Positions 1 through 10,922 of a stretch of 64,000 nt of DNA are shown one piece after another. Origin of the DNA: Balanoglossus misakiensis. Its lineage: Eukaryota > Hemichordata. The notes under the pieces were generated by a model, which worked only from the letters and a program-made list of their open reading frames with translations, was not told the origin of the DNA and ran no database searches. The stretch spans positions 18,662,001 to 18,726,000 of the forward strand of contig CM082577.2 of the NCBI GenBank assembly GCA_040954595.2. Direction: 5' to 3'. Both the position numbers and the translations under genes were made by a program. Every line of letters starts with the position of its first letter. The stretch's first letter is position 1.

Positions 1-484
1 GTGACACCTGCCTACCTCATTAATTATGTGCATACCTAATTCCAGGCTAACCAATAGGGCTATAGGTTTGTTTTTTTGTTGAACATGGACCAGTATAGGG
101 TCAAAATTTCTTGCCCAAATTTTGTATGACCTCAGGTGACCTTTGACCTACTTTACCATATCTTGGCATCCAGAGCAGGTACCAACTTGGCGTTTGGAGG
201 GTTGGGACTAAAATTGAAAAGGCAAAATTGGGGGTCACCTGTGACACCTGCCTACCTCATTAATTATGTGCATACCTAATTCCAGGCTAACCAATAGGGC
301 TATAGGTTTGGTTTTTGTTGAACATGGACCAGTAAAGGGTAAAAATTTCTTGCCTAAATTTTGCATGAACTCAGGTGACCTTTGACCTAATTTACCATAT
401 CTTGGCATCCAGAGCAGATATGCTTATTGCTATGTTGCTATGTGTTATGTTGGCTTGGGCCCGCTATTGCTGCTTGCAGCTATA
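1..484 (-). mobile_element. HINE-like family I unit, 5' part (tail and 240-bp monomers)
   Basis: Two monomers repeat with a 240-bp period (the unit starting at base 1 recurs at 241). They are followed by the family I tail GCTTGGGCCCGCTATTGCTG, ending at about 484. The strand is given as minus because the two Helentron ORFs and the hairpin-at-3'-end convention of Helentrons both read that way. The matching hairpin lies outside the window. It has no coding capacity. Confidence 0.6.
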
Positions 485-2115
485 TTTCTACTTCTTCTTG
501 GGCACTTTTTTCGGCCAGGTAGATCTGAAAAACTGCTGAACCCACAAATCTCAAATTTGGCACAATGGTGCAGGCCAATGAGAGCTGGTGCAGTACCCTC
601 GTGAATGTTCAATAAGTCATGTGACCTGATGACCATATATGGGCAAAATTTTCAAATCGGCCTTATTTGCATATGCACGGAGATATCAAAATTCTTTTAG
701 CAACTTTTGTGAACCATGTGGTCAGGGTTCTACATGCCAAATGTCAAGGCCATAGGCCTTGTCAATTTTGAGAAGAAGATTTTTAAGTATTATTTTTCAT
801 ATTTTTCGGCCAAGCCATCGGCCTATACTATACATAGTTAAGCTTTGACCACATTTTATTTTGGATGAATATGCATACATATCTCAAAATATGTTGGGCC
901 GATCAACTCCAAGTTTGGTGTGCAGGTAGCTTAGCATTTGCCAATAATTCTAAGCGAAAAAAATTAGTATGAAAAATCGACCGATTTTTTTATATTAATT
1001 TTTTTATGAAATTTATACCTTTACTTATACCTCTATGGTTAAGCTATGTCCACGTCTTATTGTAGAATTCTGGTCTGTGCAATGTTCCTGTACACTGACT
1101 GTCTATTGGCCCGTGCGCAGAATGGGACCAAAATAAAAGACAAAATTTTGGGCTCACCTGTAACACCTGCTTAACTCATTAATTATGCACATACCTCATT
1201 CCGGGCTAACTAATAGGGCTAGAGGTATTGTTCTTGTGTGACAAGGACTAGTATGGGGTCAAAAATGTTTACCAAATTTTCGGTGACCTCAGGTGACCTT
1301 TGACCTACTTTCCTATATCTCGGCATCCAGAGCAGGTACAGACTTGGCGTTTGGAGGGTTGTGACTAAAATTGAAAAGCCAAAATGGGGATCACCTGTGA
1401 CACCTGCATATCTCATTAATTATGTGCATACCTAATTCCAGGCTAACCAGTAGAGCTATAGGTTTGGTTTTTGTTGAACATGGACCAGTATAGGGTCAAA
1501 ATTTCTTGCCCAAATTTCGCATGACCTCAGGTGACCTTTGACCTACTTTACCATATCTTGGCATCCTGAGCAGGTACAGACTTGGCGTTTGGAGGGTTGG
1601 GATTAAAATTGAAAAGCCGAATTGGCGCTCACCTCTGTCACCTGCATATCTCATTAATTATGTGCATACCTAATTCCAGGCTAACCAATAGAGCTATAGG
1701 TTTGGTTTTTATTGAACATGAACCAGTATAGGGTCAAAATTTCTTGCCCAAATTTTGCATGACCTCAGGTGACCTTTGACCTACTTTACCAGATCTCGGC
1801 ATCCAGAGCAGGTACAGGCTTGGCGTTTGGAGGGTTGGGACTAAAATTGGAAAGCCAAATTGGGGGTCAGTTGTGACACCTGCCTACCTCATTAATTATG
1901 TGCATACCTAATTCCAGGCTAACCAATAGGGCTATAGGTTTGGTTTTTGTTGAACATGGACCAGTATAGGGTCAAAATTTCTTGCCCAAATTTTGCATGA
2001 ACTCAGTTGACCTTTGACCTACTTTACCATATCTTGACATCCAGAGTAGATATGCTTATTGCTATGTTGCTATGTGCTATGTTGGCTTGGGCCCGCTATT
2101 GCTGCTTGCAGCTAT
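485..2115 (-). mobile_element. HINE-like family I unit body
   Basis: This is a conserved body starting at a CTT-rich microsatellite, with motifs shared by all family I copies (AAAACGGCTGAACC-like start, ACCGATTTTTTTATATTAAT-like T tract near 980-1010). From about 1140 onward come 240-bp monomers, and the unit ends in the family I tail at about 2100-2115. It has no hairpin of its own next to it, as expected if an inner unit was inserted into its leader upstream of the window. Confidence 0.6.
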
Positions 2116-3680
2116 ATTCTTCTACTTCTTCTTCTTCTTGTGTCATTTTTTTGTCCAGCTAGATCTTGAAAACGGCTGAACCTACAAATCTCACATTTGG
2201 CACAATGGTGCAGGCCAATGAGAGCTAGTGCAGTACCCTTGTGAATGTTAAATTAGTCACGTGACCTGATGACCATATATGGGCAAAGTTTTCAAATCGA
2301 CCTAATTTGCATATGAATGGAGATATCAAAATTCTTTTAGCAACTTTTGCGGACCATGTGGCCAGGGTTCTACATGCCAAATGTCAAGGCCATTGGCCAT
2401 TCCAATTTTGAGAAGAAGATTTTTAAGTATTATTTTTCATATTTTTTACCAAGCCATGGGCCTATACTTTCCATAGTAAAGCCATGACCACATATTATTT
2501 TGGATAAATATGCATACATATCTCAAAATCTGTCAGGCCAATCTTCTTCAACTTTGGTATGCAGCTAGCCTAGCATTTGTCAATAATTTTAAGCGAAAAA
2601 AAATAGTATGAAAAATCGACCGATTTTTTTATATTAATTTTTTTATTAAATAATACCTTTACTTATACCTCTATGGATAAGCTATGTCCATGTCTTATTG
2701 TGGAATTCTGGTCTGTGCAATAGTCCTGTACAGTGACTGTCTATTGGTCGGTGAGCACAATGGCACCAAAATAAAAGGCACAATTTTAGGCTCACCTGTA
2801 ACACCTGCTTAACTCATTAATTATGTGCATACCTAATTCTGGGCTAAATAAGAGGGCTAGAGGTTTCGTTCTTGTGGGACATGGACCAGTATAGGGTCAA
2901 AATTTCTTGCCCAAATTTTGGGTGACCTCAGGTGACCTTTGACCTACTTTCCTATATCTTGGCATCCAGAGCAGGTACAGACTTGGCGTTTGGAGGGTTG
3001 GGACTAAAATTGAAAAGGCAACACTGGGGGTCACCTGTGACACCTGCTTAACTCATTAATTATGTGCATACCTAATTCTGGGTTAACTAAGAGGGCTAGA
3101 GGTTTCGTTCTTGTGGGACATGGACCAGTATAGGGTCAAAATTTCTTGCCCAAATTTTGGGTGACCTCAGGTGACCTTTGACCTACTTTCCTATATCTCC
3201 GCATCCAGAGCAGGTACAGACTTGGCGTTTGGAGGGTTGGGACTAAAATTGAAAAGCCAAAATTGGGGTCACCTGTGACACCTGCTTATCTCATTAATTA
3301 TGTGCATACCTAATTCCAGGCTAAGCAATAGGGCTAGAGGTTTGATTTATGCTGACCATGGACCAGTATGGGGTCAAAATTTTTTGCCCAAATTTTGGGT
3401 GACCTCAGGTGACCTTTGACCTACTTTACCATATCTCGGCATCCACAGCAGATACAGCCTTGGCATTTGGAGGGATGGAACTCCTGATGGAGCCTTACAC
3501 TTTATCTCATTAATTATGCGCATACCTAATTGTAGGCGAACCAATAGGGCTAGAGATTTTGTTCTTGTGGGACACGGACCAGTATGGGGGTCAAAATTTC
3601 TTGCCCAAATTTCGGGTGACCTCTTATGACCTTTGACATTCGGCTTAAGCTTGGGCCCGTCATCGCTGCTTGCAGCTATA
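2116..3680 (-). mobile_element. HINE-like family I unit body
   Basis: Same order as the preceding unit: CTT microsatellite (about 2118-2145), body, T tract near 2625-2645, monomers from about 2800, and a slightly diverged tail (CTTGGGCCCGTCATCGCTGC) ending at about 3680. It is non-coding. Confidence 0.6.
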
Positions 3681-4851
3681 TTCTTCTACTTCTTTTTTTT
3701 CTTGTGTAGTTTTTTCGGCCAGCTAGATCTGGAAAACGGCTAAACCTACCAATTTCAAACTTGGCACAGTGGTGCAGGCCAATGAGAGCTGGTGCAGTAC
3801 CCTTGTGAATGTTTAATTAGTCACGTGACCTGATGACCATATATGGGCAAAATTTTCAAATAGGCCTAATTTGCATATGAATGGAGATATCAAAATTCTG
3901 TTAAGATACTTTGTGGGCCATATGGCCAGGGTTGTACATGCCAAATGTCAAGGCCATAGGCCATGTCATATTTGAGAAGAAGATTTTTAAGTATTATTTT
4001 TCATATTTTTCGCCCAAGCCATCGGCGTATACTTTACATAGTAAAGCTATGACCACATATTACTTTGGATAAATATGCATACATATCTCAAAATCTGTTA
4101 GGCCGATCATCTCAAACTTTGGTGTGCAGCTAGCCTAGCATTTGTCAATAATTTTTAGCGAAATAAAATAATATGAAAAATCGACCGATTTTTTTATATT
4201 AATTTCTTTATTAAATTTATACCTTTACTTATACTATACCTCTATGGTTAAGGTATGTCCATGTCTTATTGTGGAATTCTGGTCTGTGCAATAGTCCTAT
4301 ACAGTGACTGTCTATTGGTCAGTGAGCACAATGGCACCAAAATAAAAGGCAAAATTTTAGGCTCACCTGTAACACCTGCTTAACTCATTAATTATGTGCA
4401 TACCTAATTATGGGCTAACTAAGAGGGCTAGAGGTTTCGTTCTTGTGGGACATGGACCAGTATAGGGTCAAAATTTCTTGCCCAAATTTTGCTTGACCTC
4501 GGGTGACCTTTGACCTACTTTCCTATATCTCGGCATACAGAGCAGGTACAGACTTGGCGTTTGGAGGGTTGGGACTAAATTGAAAAGGCAAAATTGGGGG
4601 TCACCTGTGACACCGGCCTACCTCATTAATTATGTGCATACCTAATTCCAGGCTAACCAATAGGGCTATAGGTTTGGTTTTTGTTGAACATGGACCAGTA
4701 TAGGGTCAAAATTTCTTGCCCAAATTTTGCATTAACTCAGGTGACCTTTGACCTACTTTCCCATATCTTGGCATCCAGAGCTGATATGCTTATTGCTATG
4801 TTGCTATGTGCTATGTTGGCTTGGGCCCGCTATTGCTGCTTGCAGCTATAT
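3681..4851 (-). mobile_element. HINE-like family I unit body (short)
   Basis: Same layout, with fewer 240-bp monomers, which accounts for the shorter length. The tail ends at about 4851 and runs straight into the CTT microsatellite of the next body. It is non-coding; the short ORFs here are open by chance in AT-rich repeat. Confidence 0.6.
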
Positions 4852-5358
4852 TTCTTCTTCTTCTTCTTGTGCCGTTTTTTTCGTCAAGTACATCTTGAAA
4901 TCGGCTGAACCTACAAATCTCAAACTTGGCACAATGGTGCAGGCCAATAAGAGCATGAGCTGTACACTTGTGAATGTTTAATAAGTCATGTGACCTTATG
5001 ACCATATTTGGGCAAAATGTTCAAATCGGCCTTATTTGCATATACATGGAGATATCAAAATTCTTTTAGCAACTTTTGCTGACCATGGGGTCATTGTCCT
5101 ACATGCCAAATATCAAGGCCATGGGCCATGTCAATTTTGAGAAGAAGATTTTTAAGTATTATTTTTCATATTTTTCGCCCAAGCCATGGGCCTATACGTT
5201 ACATAGTAAAGCTATGACCACATATTATTTTGGATAAATATGCATACATATCTCAAAATCATCTCAAACTTTGGTGTGCAGCTAGCCTAGCATTTGTCAA
5301 TCATTTTAAGTGAAAAAAATGATATGAAAAATCGACCGATTTTTTTATATTAATTTTT
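4852..5358 (-). mobile_element. HINE-like family I unit, interrupted body
   Basis: The CTT microsatellite and conserved body run up to the T-run after ATATTAATTTTT. There a new terminal hairpin (5359) begins. The break falls in the same T tract used at 12080. I do not find the remainder of this copy downstream with certainty. Confidence 0.55.
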
Positions 5359-5412
5359 AGGGCCCAAGCCCAGCAGGCTTGGGCCCTATTGGTATTACTG
5401 GGGTTTTTCTTC

Positions 5413-5444
<32 letters not shown>

Positions 5445-5517
5445 CTTCTTCTTCTTCTTCTTGTGTCGTTTTTTTTGTCCAGCTAGATCTTGAAAACGGC
5501 TGAACCTACAAATCTCA
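5359..5517 (-). mobile_element. HINE-like family I unit: hairpin, leader, CTT tract and start of body
   Basis: The hairpin at 5359-5387 has perfect arms AGGGCCCAAGCC / GGCTTGGGCCCT. It is followed by the leader ATTGGTATTACTGGGG and a long (CTT)n run (about 5408-5462), then the first bases of the body. The retrotransposon at 5518-11621 interrupts this copy. The body resumes at 11622, breaks again at 12080 and appears to finish at 56252-57118. Confidence 0.65.
5404..5463. repeat. (CTT)n microsatellite
   Basis: A nearly pure CTT run of about 60 bp, the longest of the microsatellites that start each family I body. Confidence 0.9.
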
Positions 5518-5620
5518 TATTCAAAGCCGCATCACTGAGTGATATGGATCCGCAATATGCAAATTTGTGGGGTATAAATAGGTAACAATGCAGCCGGACT
5601 TTCTCCCTCATTTGCAACAG
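5518..5620 (+). repeat. Split direct repeat A1 (left end)
   Basis: 103 bp, identical by eye to 11324-11426. It carries the TATA-like box and an upstream ATG at 5588, whose short frame differs from the Gag frame. It forms the left terminus of the element. Confidence 0.93.
5573..5580 (+). promoter_or_regulatory. TATA box inside terminal repeat A1
   Basis: TATAAATA lies 68 bp upstream of the Gag ATG at 5641 and is repeated in A2 near 11379. Its place in the terminal repeat is where a promoter for genomic RNA would be expected. The start site itself is not visible. Confidence 0.55.
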
Positions 5621-5640
5621 TCACACGTTGCACACACATC

Positions 5641-6921
5641 ATGGCTTCGTCGCAACCAGCTGCACCAGCCGCTACGGCATTCGTTGAACAGCACCGGCCA
5701 GCCCGGGCGTCTACGGCCCCACAGCCGCCTCCTGCTGCTGCGTTACACGGTGGAAATCCGCAGCCTGCTACTGGTCCTGCGATTAGTGCGACAGCTAGAG
5801 GAGAGCCCCAACCAGTCACAAAAAAGGATACCAGCCAGGTGAGCTCCTGTTTCGATTACGTGGTTTCTGCGTTGGTGCGTGGCTGGTAACGTGCTTCTTT
5901 CCGTTGTTTCTCTCGCTCGCTCTCCCTCTCTCTCTCTCATTCTTCGCGGTGTGTTCGTGTGTTCCACGCTGTTTTCCGTCCTAGGTAGTTTTTATGGTTG
6001 CTGGCTGTTTCCCCCAGCTCCTCTGCAGGTGTGTGTGCCTGTCGATATGGTATGAGCGACAGGTGCGTATCTTGCGTTCTCTTTCTCACTTTTGCTCTCT
6101 CTTTCACTCTCTCTCTCGATACGTTTTAGTCATGTACCCTATGTTTTCGTATGTCATACACGTTTATGTTGAGCGTGGCCCAGGTAGGCTGAACGCCTGC
6201 GAGGGTGGCCATGAGATCGGCCAGGCAGTAACCCGGGGTCGCTGCGAGGGTGCCGATAGTTTAAGGCCCAGGTAGGCGAGTGCCTGCGAGGGTGGCCTGA
6301 TGTGATTGGTTAGGCAGGAACCCAGTGACGAGTGATGGGTGCTTCAGGGGTATCAATGGATTGATACTGTATGCGGTGGCTTGCACAAAACGAGTAAGAA
6401 TTACGTTCATAAGCTTGAACTATATCAGCAATAATACCATGTACTGTGCTTGGTTTCAGGCGAGCGAGTTAGAAGCACTCAAACGGCAGGTGAAACGACT
6501 GCAGGATATAGCAGAGACTGCGTCTGTAGATGATGCTTTAACAAAAGTTATGGAAATGGCTCACACACCCGCACTGTCAACTCGTCAACAGCTAATTACT
6601 GCTTTGCGGGCGCTGGTGGATAGGGCTACTGTAGCCGCCCACCCCAAGTTATCTAGATTTAGAGCTGTCCTGGCGCAGTTCGAATCCAACGAATTTGGAA
6701 AGGATGCAGGGCGTCTGTTGGTGTTACTCCTAGGGAACAAGGAGGAGGAAGAGATCGCGGCGAAAGTTACCAAGTTTTTGCGACACTCGCCGCGTCACCC
6801 CCAGAGTCAACGATATGAGCCATACAACCGACAGAGAAGGAATGTTAATAACATTACCTGCTATGCATGTGGAGAAGCTGGCCATATGGCCAGAGCTTGC
6901 CCTACTAAAAAGAAGTCTTAG
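5641..6921 (+). CDS. gag: Gag-like protein, two exons: 5641-5838 and 6460-6921
   Basis: This is the putative structural protein of the YR retrotransposon. Exon 1 (66 codons from the ATG at 5641) is rich in Ala, Pro and Gln. It ends at a CAG/GTGAGC donor (5838/5839). Exon 2 starts after TTGGTTTCAG (acceptor 6459/6460), and both boundaries are phase 0. The spliced product is about 219 residues. Exon 2 begins with a charged, leucine-rich stretch likely to form a coiled coil. It ends with a CCHC zinc knuckle (C-x2-C-x4-H-x4-C, bases 6859-6900) just before the stop, the usual nucleic-acid-binding end of Gag. Without splicing, exon 1 stops at 5887-5889. The splice sites are predicted from sequence only; the knuckle and the open exon 2 are directly visible. 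The symbol is used descriptively. Confidence 0.78.
5839..6459 (+). other. Predicted phase-0 intron in gag
   Basis: It has a GTGAGC start and a TTTCAG end. The inside is CT-rich (about 5908-5945 and 6070-6118). It also has a twofold internal repeat of about 85 bp (GGCCCAGGTAGGC-type, near 6177 and 6264). Neither part codes for anything recognisable. Confidence 0.68.
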
Positions 6922-7193
6922 ATTACACGGACTTTGTGATTTGCGTGGCACGCTCTTTTCATGGTTCACACACTGATATGTAATTCATTTGAGTATCTAT
7001 ATTAAAGATTTCGTTCGAGAGGAATAACTGTAGATTGTGTTTCTTTTCCCCCCTTGTCCCTGTTCCCGATTTCTCCATGCATGCTTTGCCATTTTGCATT
7101 ACCGTTATATCCCGCACACAGGGAAGGCCCATGTGGCCCTTTGCATTTTGCAACCTTGCGTTTGCGAGGTCCTGTCTAGGGATTCCCTCGAGC

Positions 7194-7233
<40 letters not shown>

Positions 7234-7289
7234 CTGTAGGTTTCGGGCTGATCTCTTTTCTCATACATACCTTGTTAATTGTCTTACAG
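6922..7289 (+). other. Non-coding stretch between gag and the RT exon, with an A32 tract
   Basis: It follows the gag stop and ends in a good acceptor (TTGTCTTACAG, 7289/7290). It contains a pure run of 32 A (7195-7226). The RT frame happens to stay open upstream through this A run as poly-lysine, back to an ATG at 7035, which I do not accept as the start. Confidence 0.6.
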
Positions 7290-9467
7290 GGGGTACCACA
7301 GCCCTGGGAAAAATTCTCTTCTGAACTTTGGCCAGTTAGACGTTCTACTTACGCATGGGTAACACTTGAGGGAGTCCCTCAACAGGACCGAAGTGCTCAG
7401 TCCCCGGACCCACATGAAGTGGCAGCCGGTTTGTGCAAGGCATCTCCCAGCCTCCTCCAGTTCCGAAACCCTCACGACTTCATAGCTGGGGAAGTACACA
7501 GACACCAGGCGATATGGCGGCAAATGGCTCATGACACTAGTAATCAGGCTCAAATTATGAATTGGATTAGGGAAGGGGCTAACGTGACTGAATATTTTCA
7601 GCCGTTTAAGGGAACATTTAAGGGAGTTTTCTACGACACTCCTACCCCTCCTGCAAAGGTCTTTGCAAATGCCCCAGCTTGTCAACAATTTATAGATTTT
7701 ATATCAAGTACGATTAATGAAAAAATTAAAACCGGGGCGATATCAGCTGTAGGTTTGGTCGGAATTGATCCTCCACCGCATATTGTGATGCCTATCACAA
7801 TAGAGCCTAAAAAGCCCCGGATGTGTATCGACATGAGGTACCTTAATCTGTGGATGGTAGATAAACCCTTTAAACTAGATAAACTAATAGAAGTTTCACG
7901 TTATCTGAACCAGTATGATTATCATTTTAAATCAGATGACAAAAGTGGGTATGATCATGTGTTTATCAGAGAGGAGGATCGCACATATTTTGGTTTTCAG
8001 TGGGCCGGATACTGGTTTGTTAATAACACATTGCCGTTTGGTTGGAAATCTTCAGCATACATTTATCATACGTTAGGGTACACAATAACTAGTCACGCGC
8101 GTATGCTCGGTGTTCCATGCTTGCAATATATAGATGACAGGCATGGGGGGCCTTTGAGAATTGCAGGGGCCTTCCGCTTAAATGCGAGCCACTGGACGAG
8201 CCTCGAGCTGACCGAAGCATCTGCCTACATCTTGTTAAAATTATGTATTGACGCAGGTTACTTTATAGCCCTGGAAAAAAGTGTACTTTCGCCAGTCCAA
8301 TCCTTGGTCCTCCTGGGTATGACGGTAGATTCCGTCCAGCGGGCCTTCAGTATACCAGATTTAAAGAAGGCACGTTTTGTAGAGTTGGTTAGATACGCCT
8401 TATTACGATCTGCAATCCTGGTCACAGAATTGCAAAAAATAATGGGAAAGTGTATCTCGTTCTCCCTCGCGATTCCGTGCGCTAGGCTGTATATACGACG
8501 AATGGCTCGCGCACTGGCCAGTGCGCAAGTGTCAGCACGAAGCCTTGTTCAGATTAAAGGCCCTCTCAGACGCGAACTCAGCCAATGGTTGGAAATTGTC
8601 GAGACAGCAGGGACTTTTAGGTGGCCAGACGAAACTCACGTTATACTGAAAATGTACACTGATGCCAGTTCATATAAATGGGGGGCGGTGTTTCAGCCAC
8701 ATTCGGAAAAAGCAGTTACCGTAAGTGATGGTTGGGAGGAGGAATGGCAAAAAAAGTCGATTATCCATAAAGAAACTGAAGCTCTTTGTAGAGCCCTCAC
8801 GGCATTTAGCCAAGAAGTTTCAAATTCTCGTCTCGACGTTTTGTCAGACTCATTAATCCTTGTGCATGCCTGGAACCAGGGGTACCCGGGATCTAAATCT
8901 GTGCAGTTAAATGAATTGCTAAAGAAAATTTTCCACTTCTGTGTTACCCATAATACCCGCCTAACAATTGCTCACGTCCGCTCACACCAGAATCTAGCCG
9001 ATTTTGCCTCTAGAGAGTTAGACATGTGCCACGCGAAATTGTCAGATAGAGCATGGGCTATAGTGCAGAAGGAGTGTGGCCCCCACTCTATTGACGCTAT
9101 GGCCACGTCATCGAACGCCAGACTCGAGAGTTTTGTGTCCCCATTTCCACAGGCCGATAGTGCTGGGGTAAATTTTTTCCACTATCACTTCTCGCCAAGG
9201 GATAGAATTTACGTGTATCCGCCTTTCCATCTCACGCATGCCGTCATTAAACACGTTAGGCAAATGCATTTGAATGCTACCATCATCGTCCATAAACGCT
9301 GCGCTTACCCCTCGTATTGGCCGGAGATCCGGCAGTCAGCGTCAAAATTCGTAAAACTGGCTGAGGAGGGTGACATGGGAGTAATCCTAGCGCCCTCACG
9401 AGAGGGGTATAAGCCATGTAGAGCTCCGTGTGCACTGTTCGCTGTTAAATTGGTACGTCATGAGTGA
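7290..9467 (+). CDS. pol: Reverse transcriptase-RNase H exon of the YR retrotransposon Pol
   Basis: It copies the element RNA into DNA and degrades the RNA strand. The catalytic RT motif Y-I-D-D is at 8127-8138, preceded by the MCIDMRYLN and LPFGWKSSA-like motifs of YR retroelement RTs. RNase H follows, with YTDAS (Asp at 8661), KETEAL, LSDS and the late NLADFASR motif. Behind it is the conserved GVNFF/YVYPPF tail seen after RNase H in DIRS/Ngaro elements. The frame is entered at the acceptor 7289/7290 in phase 0, so translation probably begins in an upstream exon rather than at the ATG at 7035 (which would run through the A32 tract). Unspliced, the frame stops at 9465-9467. A phase-0 donor TTG/GTACGT at 9452/9453 would instead join it to the recombinase exon. 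Confidence 0.9.
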   Translation, partial: GVPQPWEKFSSELWPVRRSTYAWVTLEGVPQQDRSAQSPDPHEVAAGLCKASPSLLQFRNPHDFIAGEVHRHQAIWRQMAHDTSNQAQIMNWIREGANVTEYFQPFKGTFKGVFYDTPTPPAKVFANAPACQQFIDFISSTINEKIKTGAISAVGLVGIDPPPHIVMPITIEPKKPRMCIDMRYLNLWMVDKPFKLDKLIEVSRYLNQYDYHFKSDDKSGYDHVFIREEDRTYFGFQWAGYWFVNNTLPFGWKSSAYIYHTLGYTITSHARMLGVPCLQYIDDRHGGPLRIAGAFRLNASHWTSLELTEASAYILLKLCIDAGYFIALEKSVLSPVQSLVLLGMTVDSVQRAFSIPDLKKARFVELVRYALLRSAILVTELQKIMGKCISFSLAIPCARLYIRRMARALASAQVSARSLVQIKGPLRRELSQWLEIVETAGTFRWPDETHVILKMYTDASSYKWGAVFQPHSEKAVTVSDGWEEEWQKKSIIHKETEALCRALTAFSQEVSNSRLDVLSDSLILVHAWNQGYPGSKSVQLNELLKKIFHFCVTHNTRLTIAHVRSHQNLADFASRELDMCHAKLSDRAWAIVQKECGPHSIDAMATSSNARLESFVSPFPQADSAGVNFFHYHFSPRDRIYVYPPFHLTHAVIKHVRQMHLNATIIVHKRCAYPSYWPEIRQSASKFVKLAEEGDMGVILAPSREGYKPCRAPCALFAVKLVRHE

Positions 9468-9641
9468 GAACACAATGGGTGTACACTGCGCTCGAGTCAG
9501 GATGTATGACATTTTAGCCCAATATGAGAAGTAGAAAAGACGAAAAATAACGACAACAACAGAATAACAGCAACAATAAGGAAAAGAAAAAGAAAAACCT
9601 CTTGATTTGGTAATTATATTAATGTTCATTTCCTCACACAG
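9453..9641 (+). other. Predicted 189-nt phase-0 intron between RT-RH and recombinase exons
   Basis: It starts GTACGT and ends TTTCCTCACACAG. It contains the RT stop codon, so removing it would fuse the two reading frames without a shift. It is A-rich in the middle (9530-9600). Confidence 0.7.
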
Positions 9642-10922
9642 CAAGCATGTTGGATGTGTGGTACGACCAATGGTGCTTCCCAACGATGCAAGGCGTGTGG
9701 CACAAAAGTGCCCCTACAGCCACAGCAGCCCATCCATGATAGTGGTAGCACACTTAATCTTGAAGCCATCGACAGTAGAATGAAGGAAGTGCTGGGTAAT
9801 CGGTCGGCACACGACATACAAAAGGATCGTTTAATCCAACAATTCGAAGCTTTCCTAACAGGGTTGGATGAACCAAAATCATTATTGATGGCATCAGCAC
9901 AAGATATAGTTCGGTTTCTCATTTATAAGGACAAGGATGCTAAAACACAAGTACACGCAATAATCTGTCCCTATTTAGGTCTCCCTGGATATCAACAATG
10001 CCAATGCCCTAAGAGAATTCGTGTTACCACAGCTAAGAATATGGTTTCAAAATTGAAAACATTCTATCAAGCCTTTTCCTCACAGGTCGGTTTAGATAGG
10101 CCTAACCCGGTAGAATCGCCTTTGGTCGCTAGATACTTAAAGAAAATAGCAGAAGAACAAGCAAGAGCCATGATAACAGCAAAACAGGCCACACCCCTTT
10201 TTATAAATAAATTGAAGCTGGTTTTTGAGCATATACTTAATCAGATGGTGTCATCTACCGCACCAGCTCGCATGTACGTATTGGCAAGGGATCTCGCATA
10301 TTTTAAGATGTTATCCTTTTCAGGGGACAGGGCACATGACCTAGGTCATGTCAAGACTCAGGAAATTATGCGTTTTCCCGATAACTCTGGATTATTATTC
10401 AATCATACTTTTGGAAAAACCTTGAGAGGCTCGTCTACTAATGTATTTGCAATTAAGCGATGCGCCGATCCCTTCGTATGTCCAGTTAACACCGTCGAAG
10501 CTTATTTCAAGCTGGCGCAGAGTGTTGGAATCGATTTGTCAACGGGTTATCTCTTCCGGCCAATCAATTCACATGGCTCTACGGATCAAAAACCTTTCTC
10601 ATCTCAATTGGCGTATTCCCGACTAAAAACCTACTTACAAAAAGTAGGGATAGATGCAGGTGAAACTCCTCATGGCTGCAGAAGTGCTTGCGCTATTTCC
10701 CTGGCTATGGAGGGTAATGACCTTCATGCGCTAATGAGCCATGTGGGTTGGCGGGCAGAAGAGACAGCCAACTATTATATGCAACTAGCAAAAGTAACTC
10801 AAGTTGGAGCCATAGCAGATAGCTTAATGGCTATAGTGGATAATTTAGACCAGAAAGCAGAGGCTTATCAATATATGAACGACCTGGTGGGCTTCTCTAA
10901 GGCCTTTCCCAGTAGTCATTAA
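9642..10922 (+). CDS. Tyrosine recombinase exon of the YR retrotransposon
   Basis: The recombinase would integrate the cDNA circle. Catalytic residues can be seen in order: Arg in SGDRAHD (10329-10331), H-x-x-R in HGCRS (His 10671, Arg 10680), His in SHVGW (10740) and a Tyr pair (10773-10778), one of which is the nucleophile. The exon starts in phase 0 after the acceptor at 9641. This adds QACW before the first ATG (9654) and completes a four-cysteine zinc ribbon (C-x2-C ... C-x2-C). I therefore place the start at the exon boundary. If translated alone from 9654 it is 422 residues, with half of the first Cys pair missing. The stop is at 10920-10922. Confidence 0.93.
   Translation, partial: QACWMCGTTNGASQRCKACGTKVPLQPQQPIHDSGSTLNLEAIDSRMKEVLGNRSAHDIQKDRLIQQFEAFLTGLDEPKSLLMASAQDIVRFLIYKDKDAKTQVHAIICPYLGLPGYQQCQCPKRIRVTTAKNMVSKLKTFYQAFSSQVGLDRPNPVESPLVARYLKKIAEEQARAMITAKQATPLFINKLKLVFEHILNQMVSSTAPARMYVLARDLAYFKMLSFSGDRAHDLGHVKTQEIMRFPDNSGLLFNHTFGKTLRGSSTNVFAIKRCADPFVCPVNTVEAYFKLAQSVGIDLSTGYLFRPINSHGSTDQKPFSSQLAYSRLKTYLQKVGIDAGETPHGCRSACAISLAMEGNDLHALMSHVGWRAEETANYYMQLAKVTQVGAIADSLMAIVDNLDQKAEAYQYMNDLVGFSKAFPSSH

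Noticed and set aside
5588-5842. 84-aa ORF overlapping gag exon 1
   Set aside because: It starts inside terminal repeat A and overlaps gag in another frame; no domain and no CCHC continuation.
5994-6275. 93-aa ORF in the gag intron
   Set aside because: Low-complexity CT-rich intron sequence without a domain.
7035-7289. N-terminal extension of the RT frame from an ATG at 7035
   Set aside because: It would translate the A32 tract as poly-lysine and a non-conserved stretch. The acceptor at 7289 and the start of similarity to known Pol proteins fit better.
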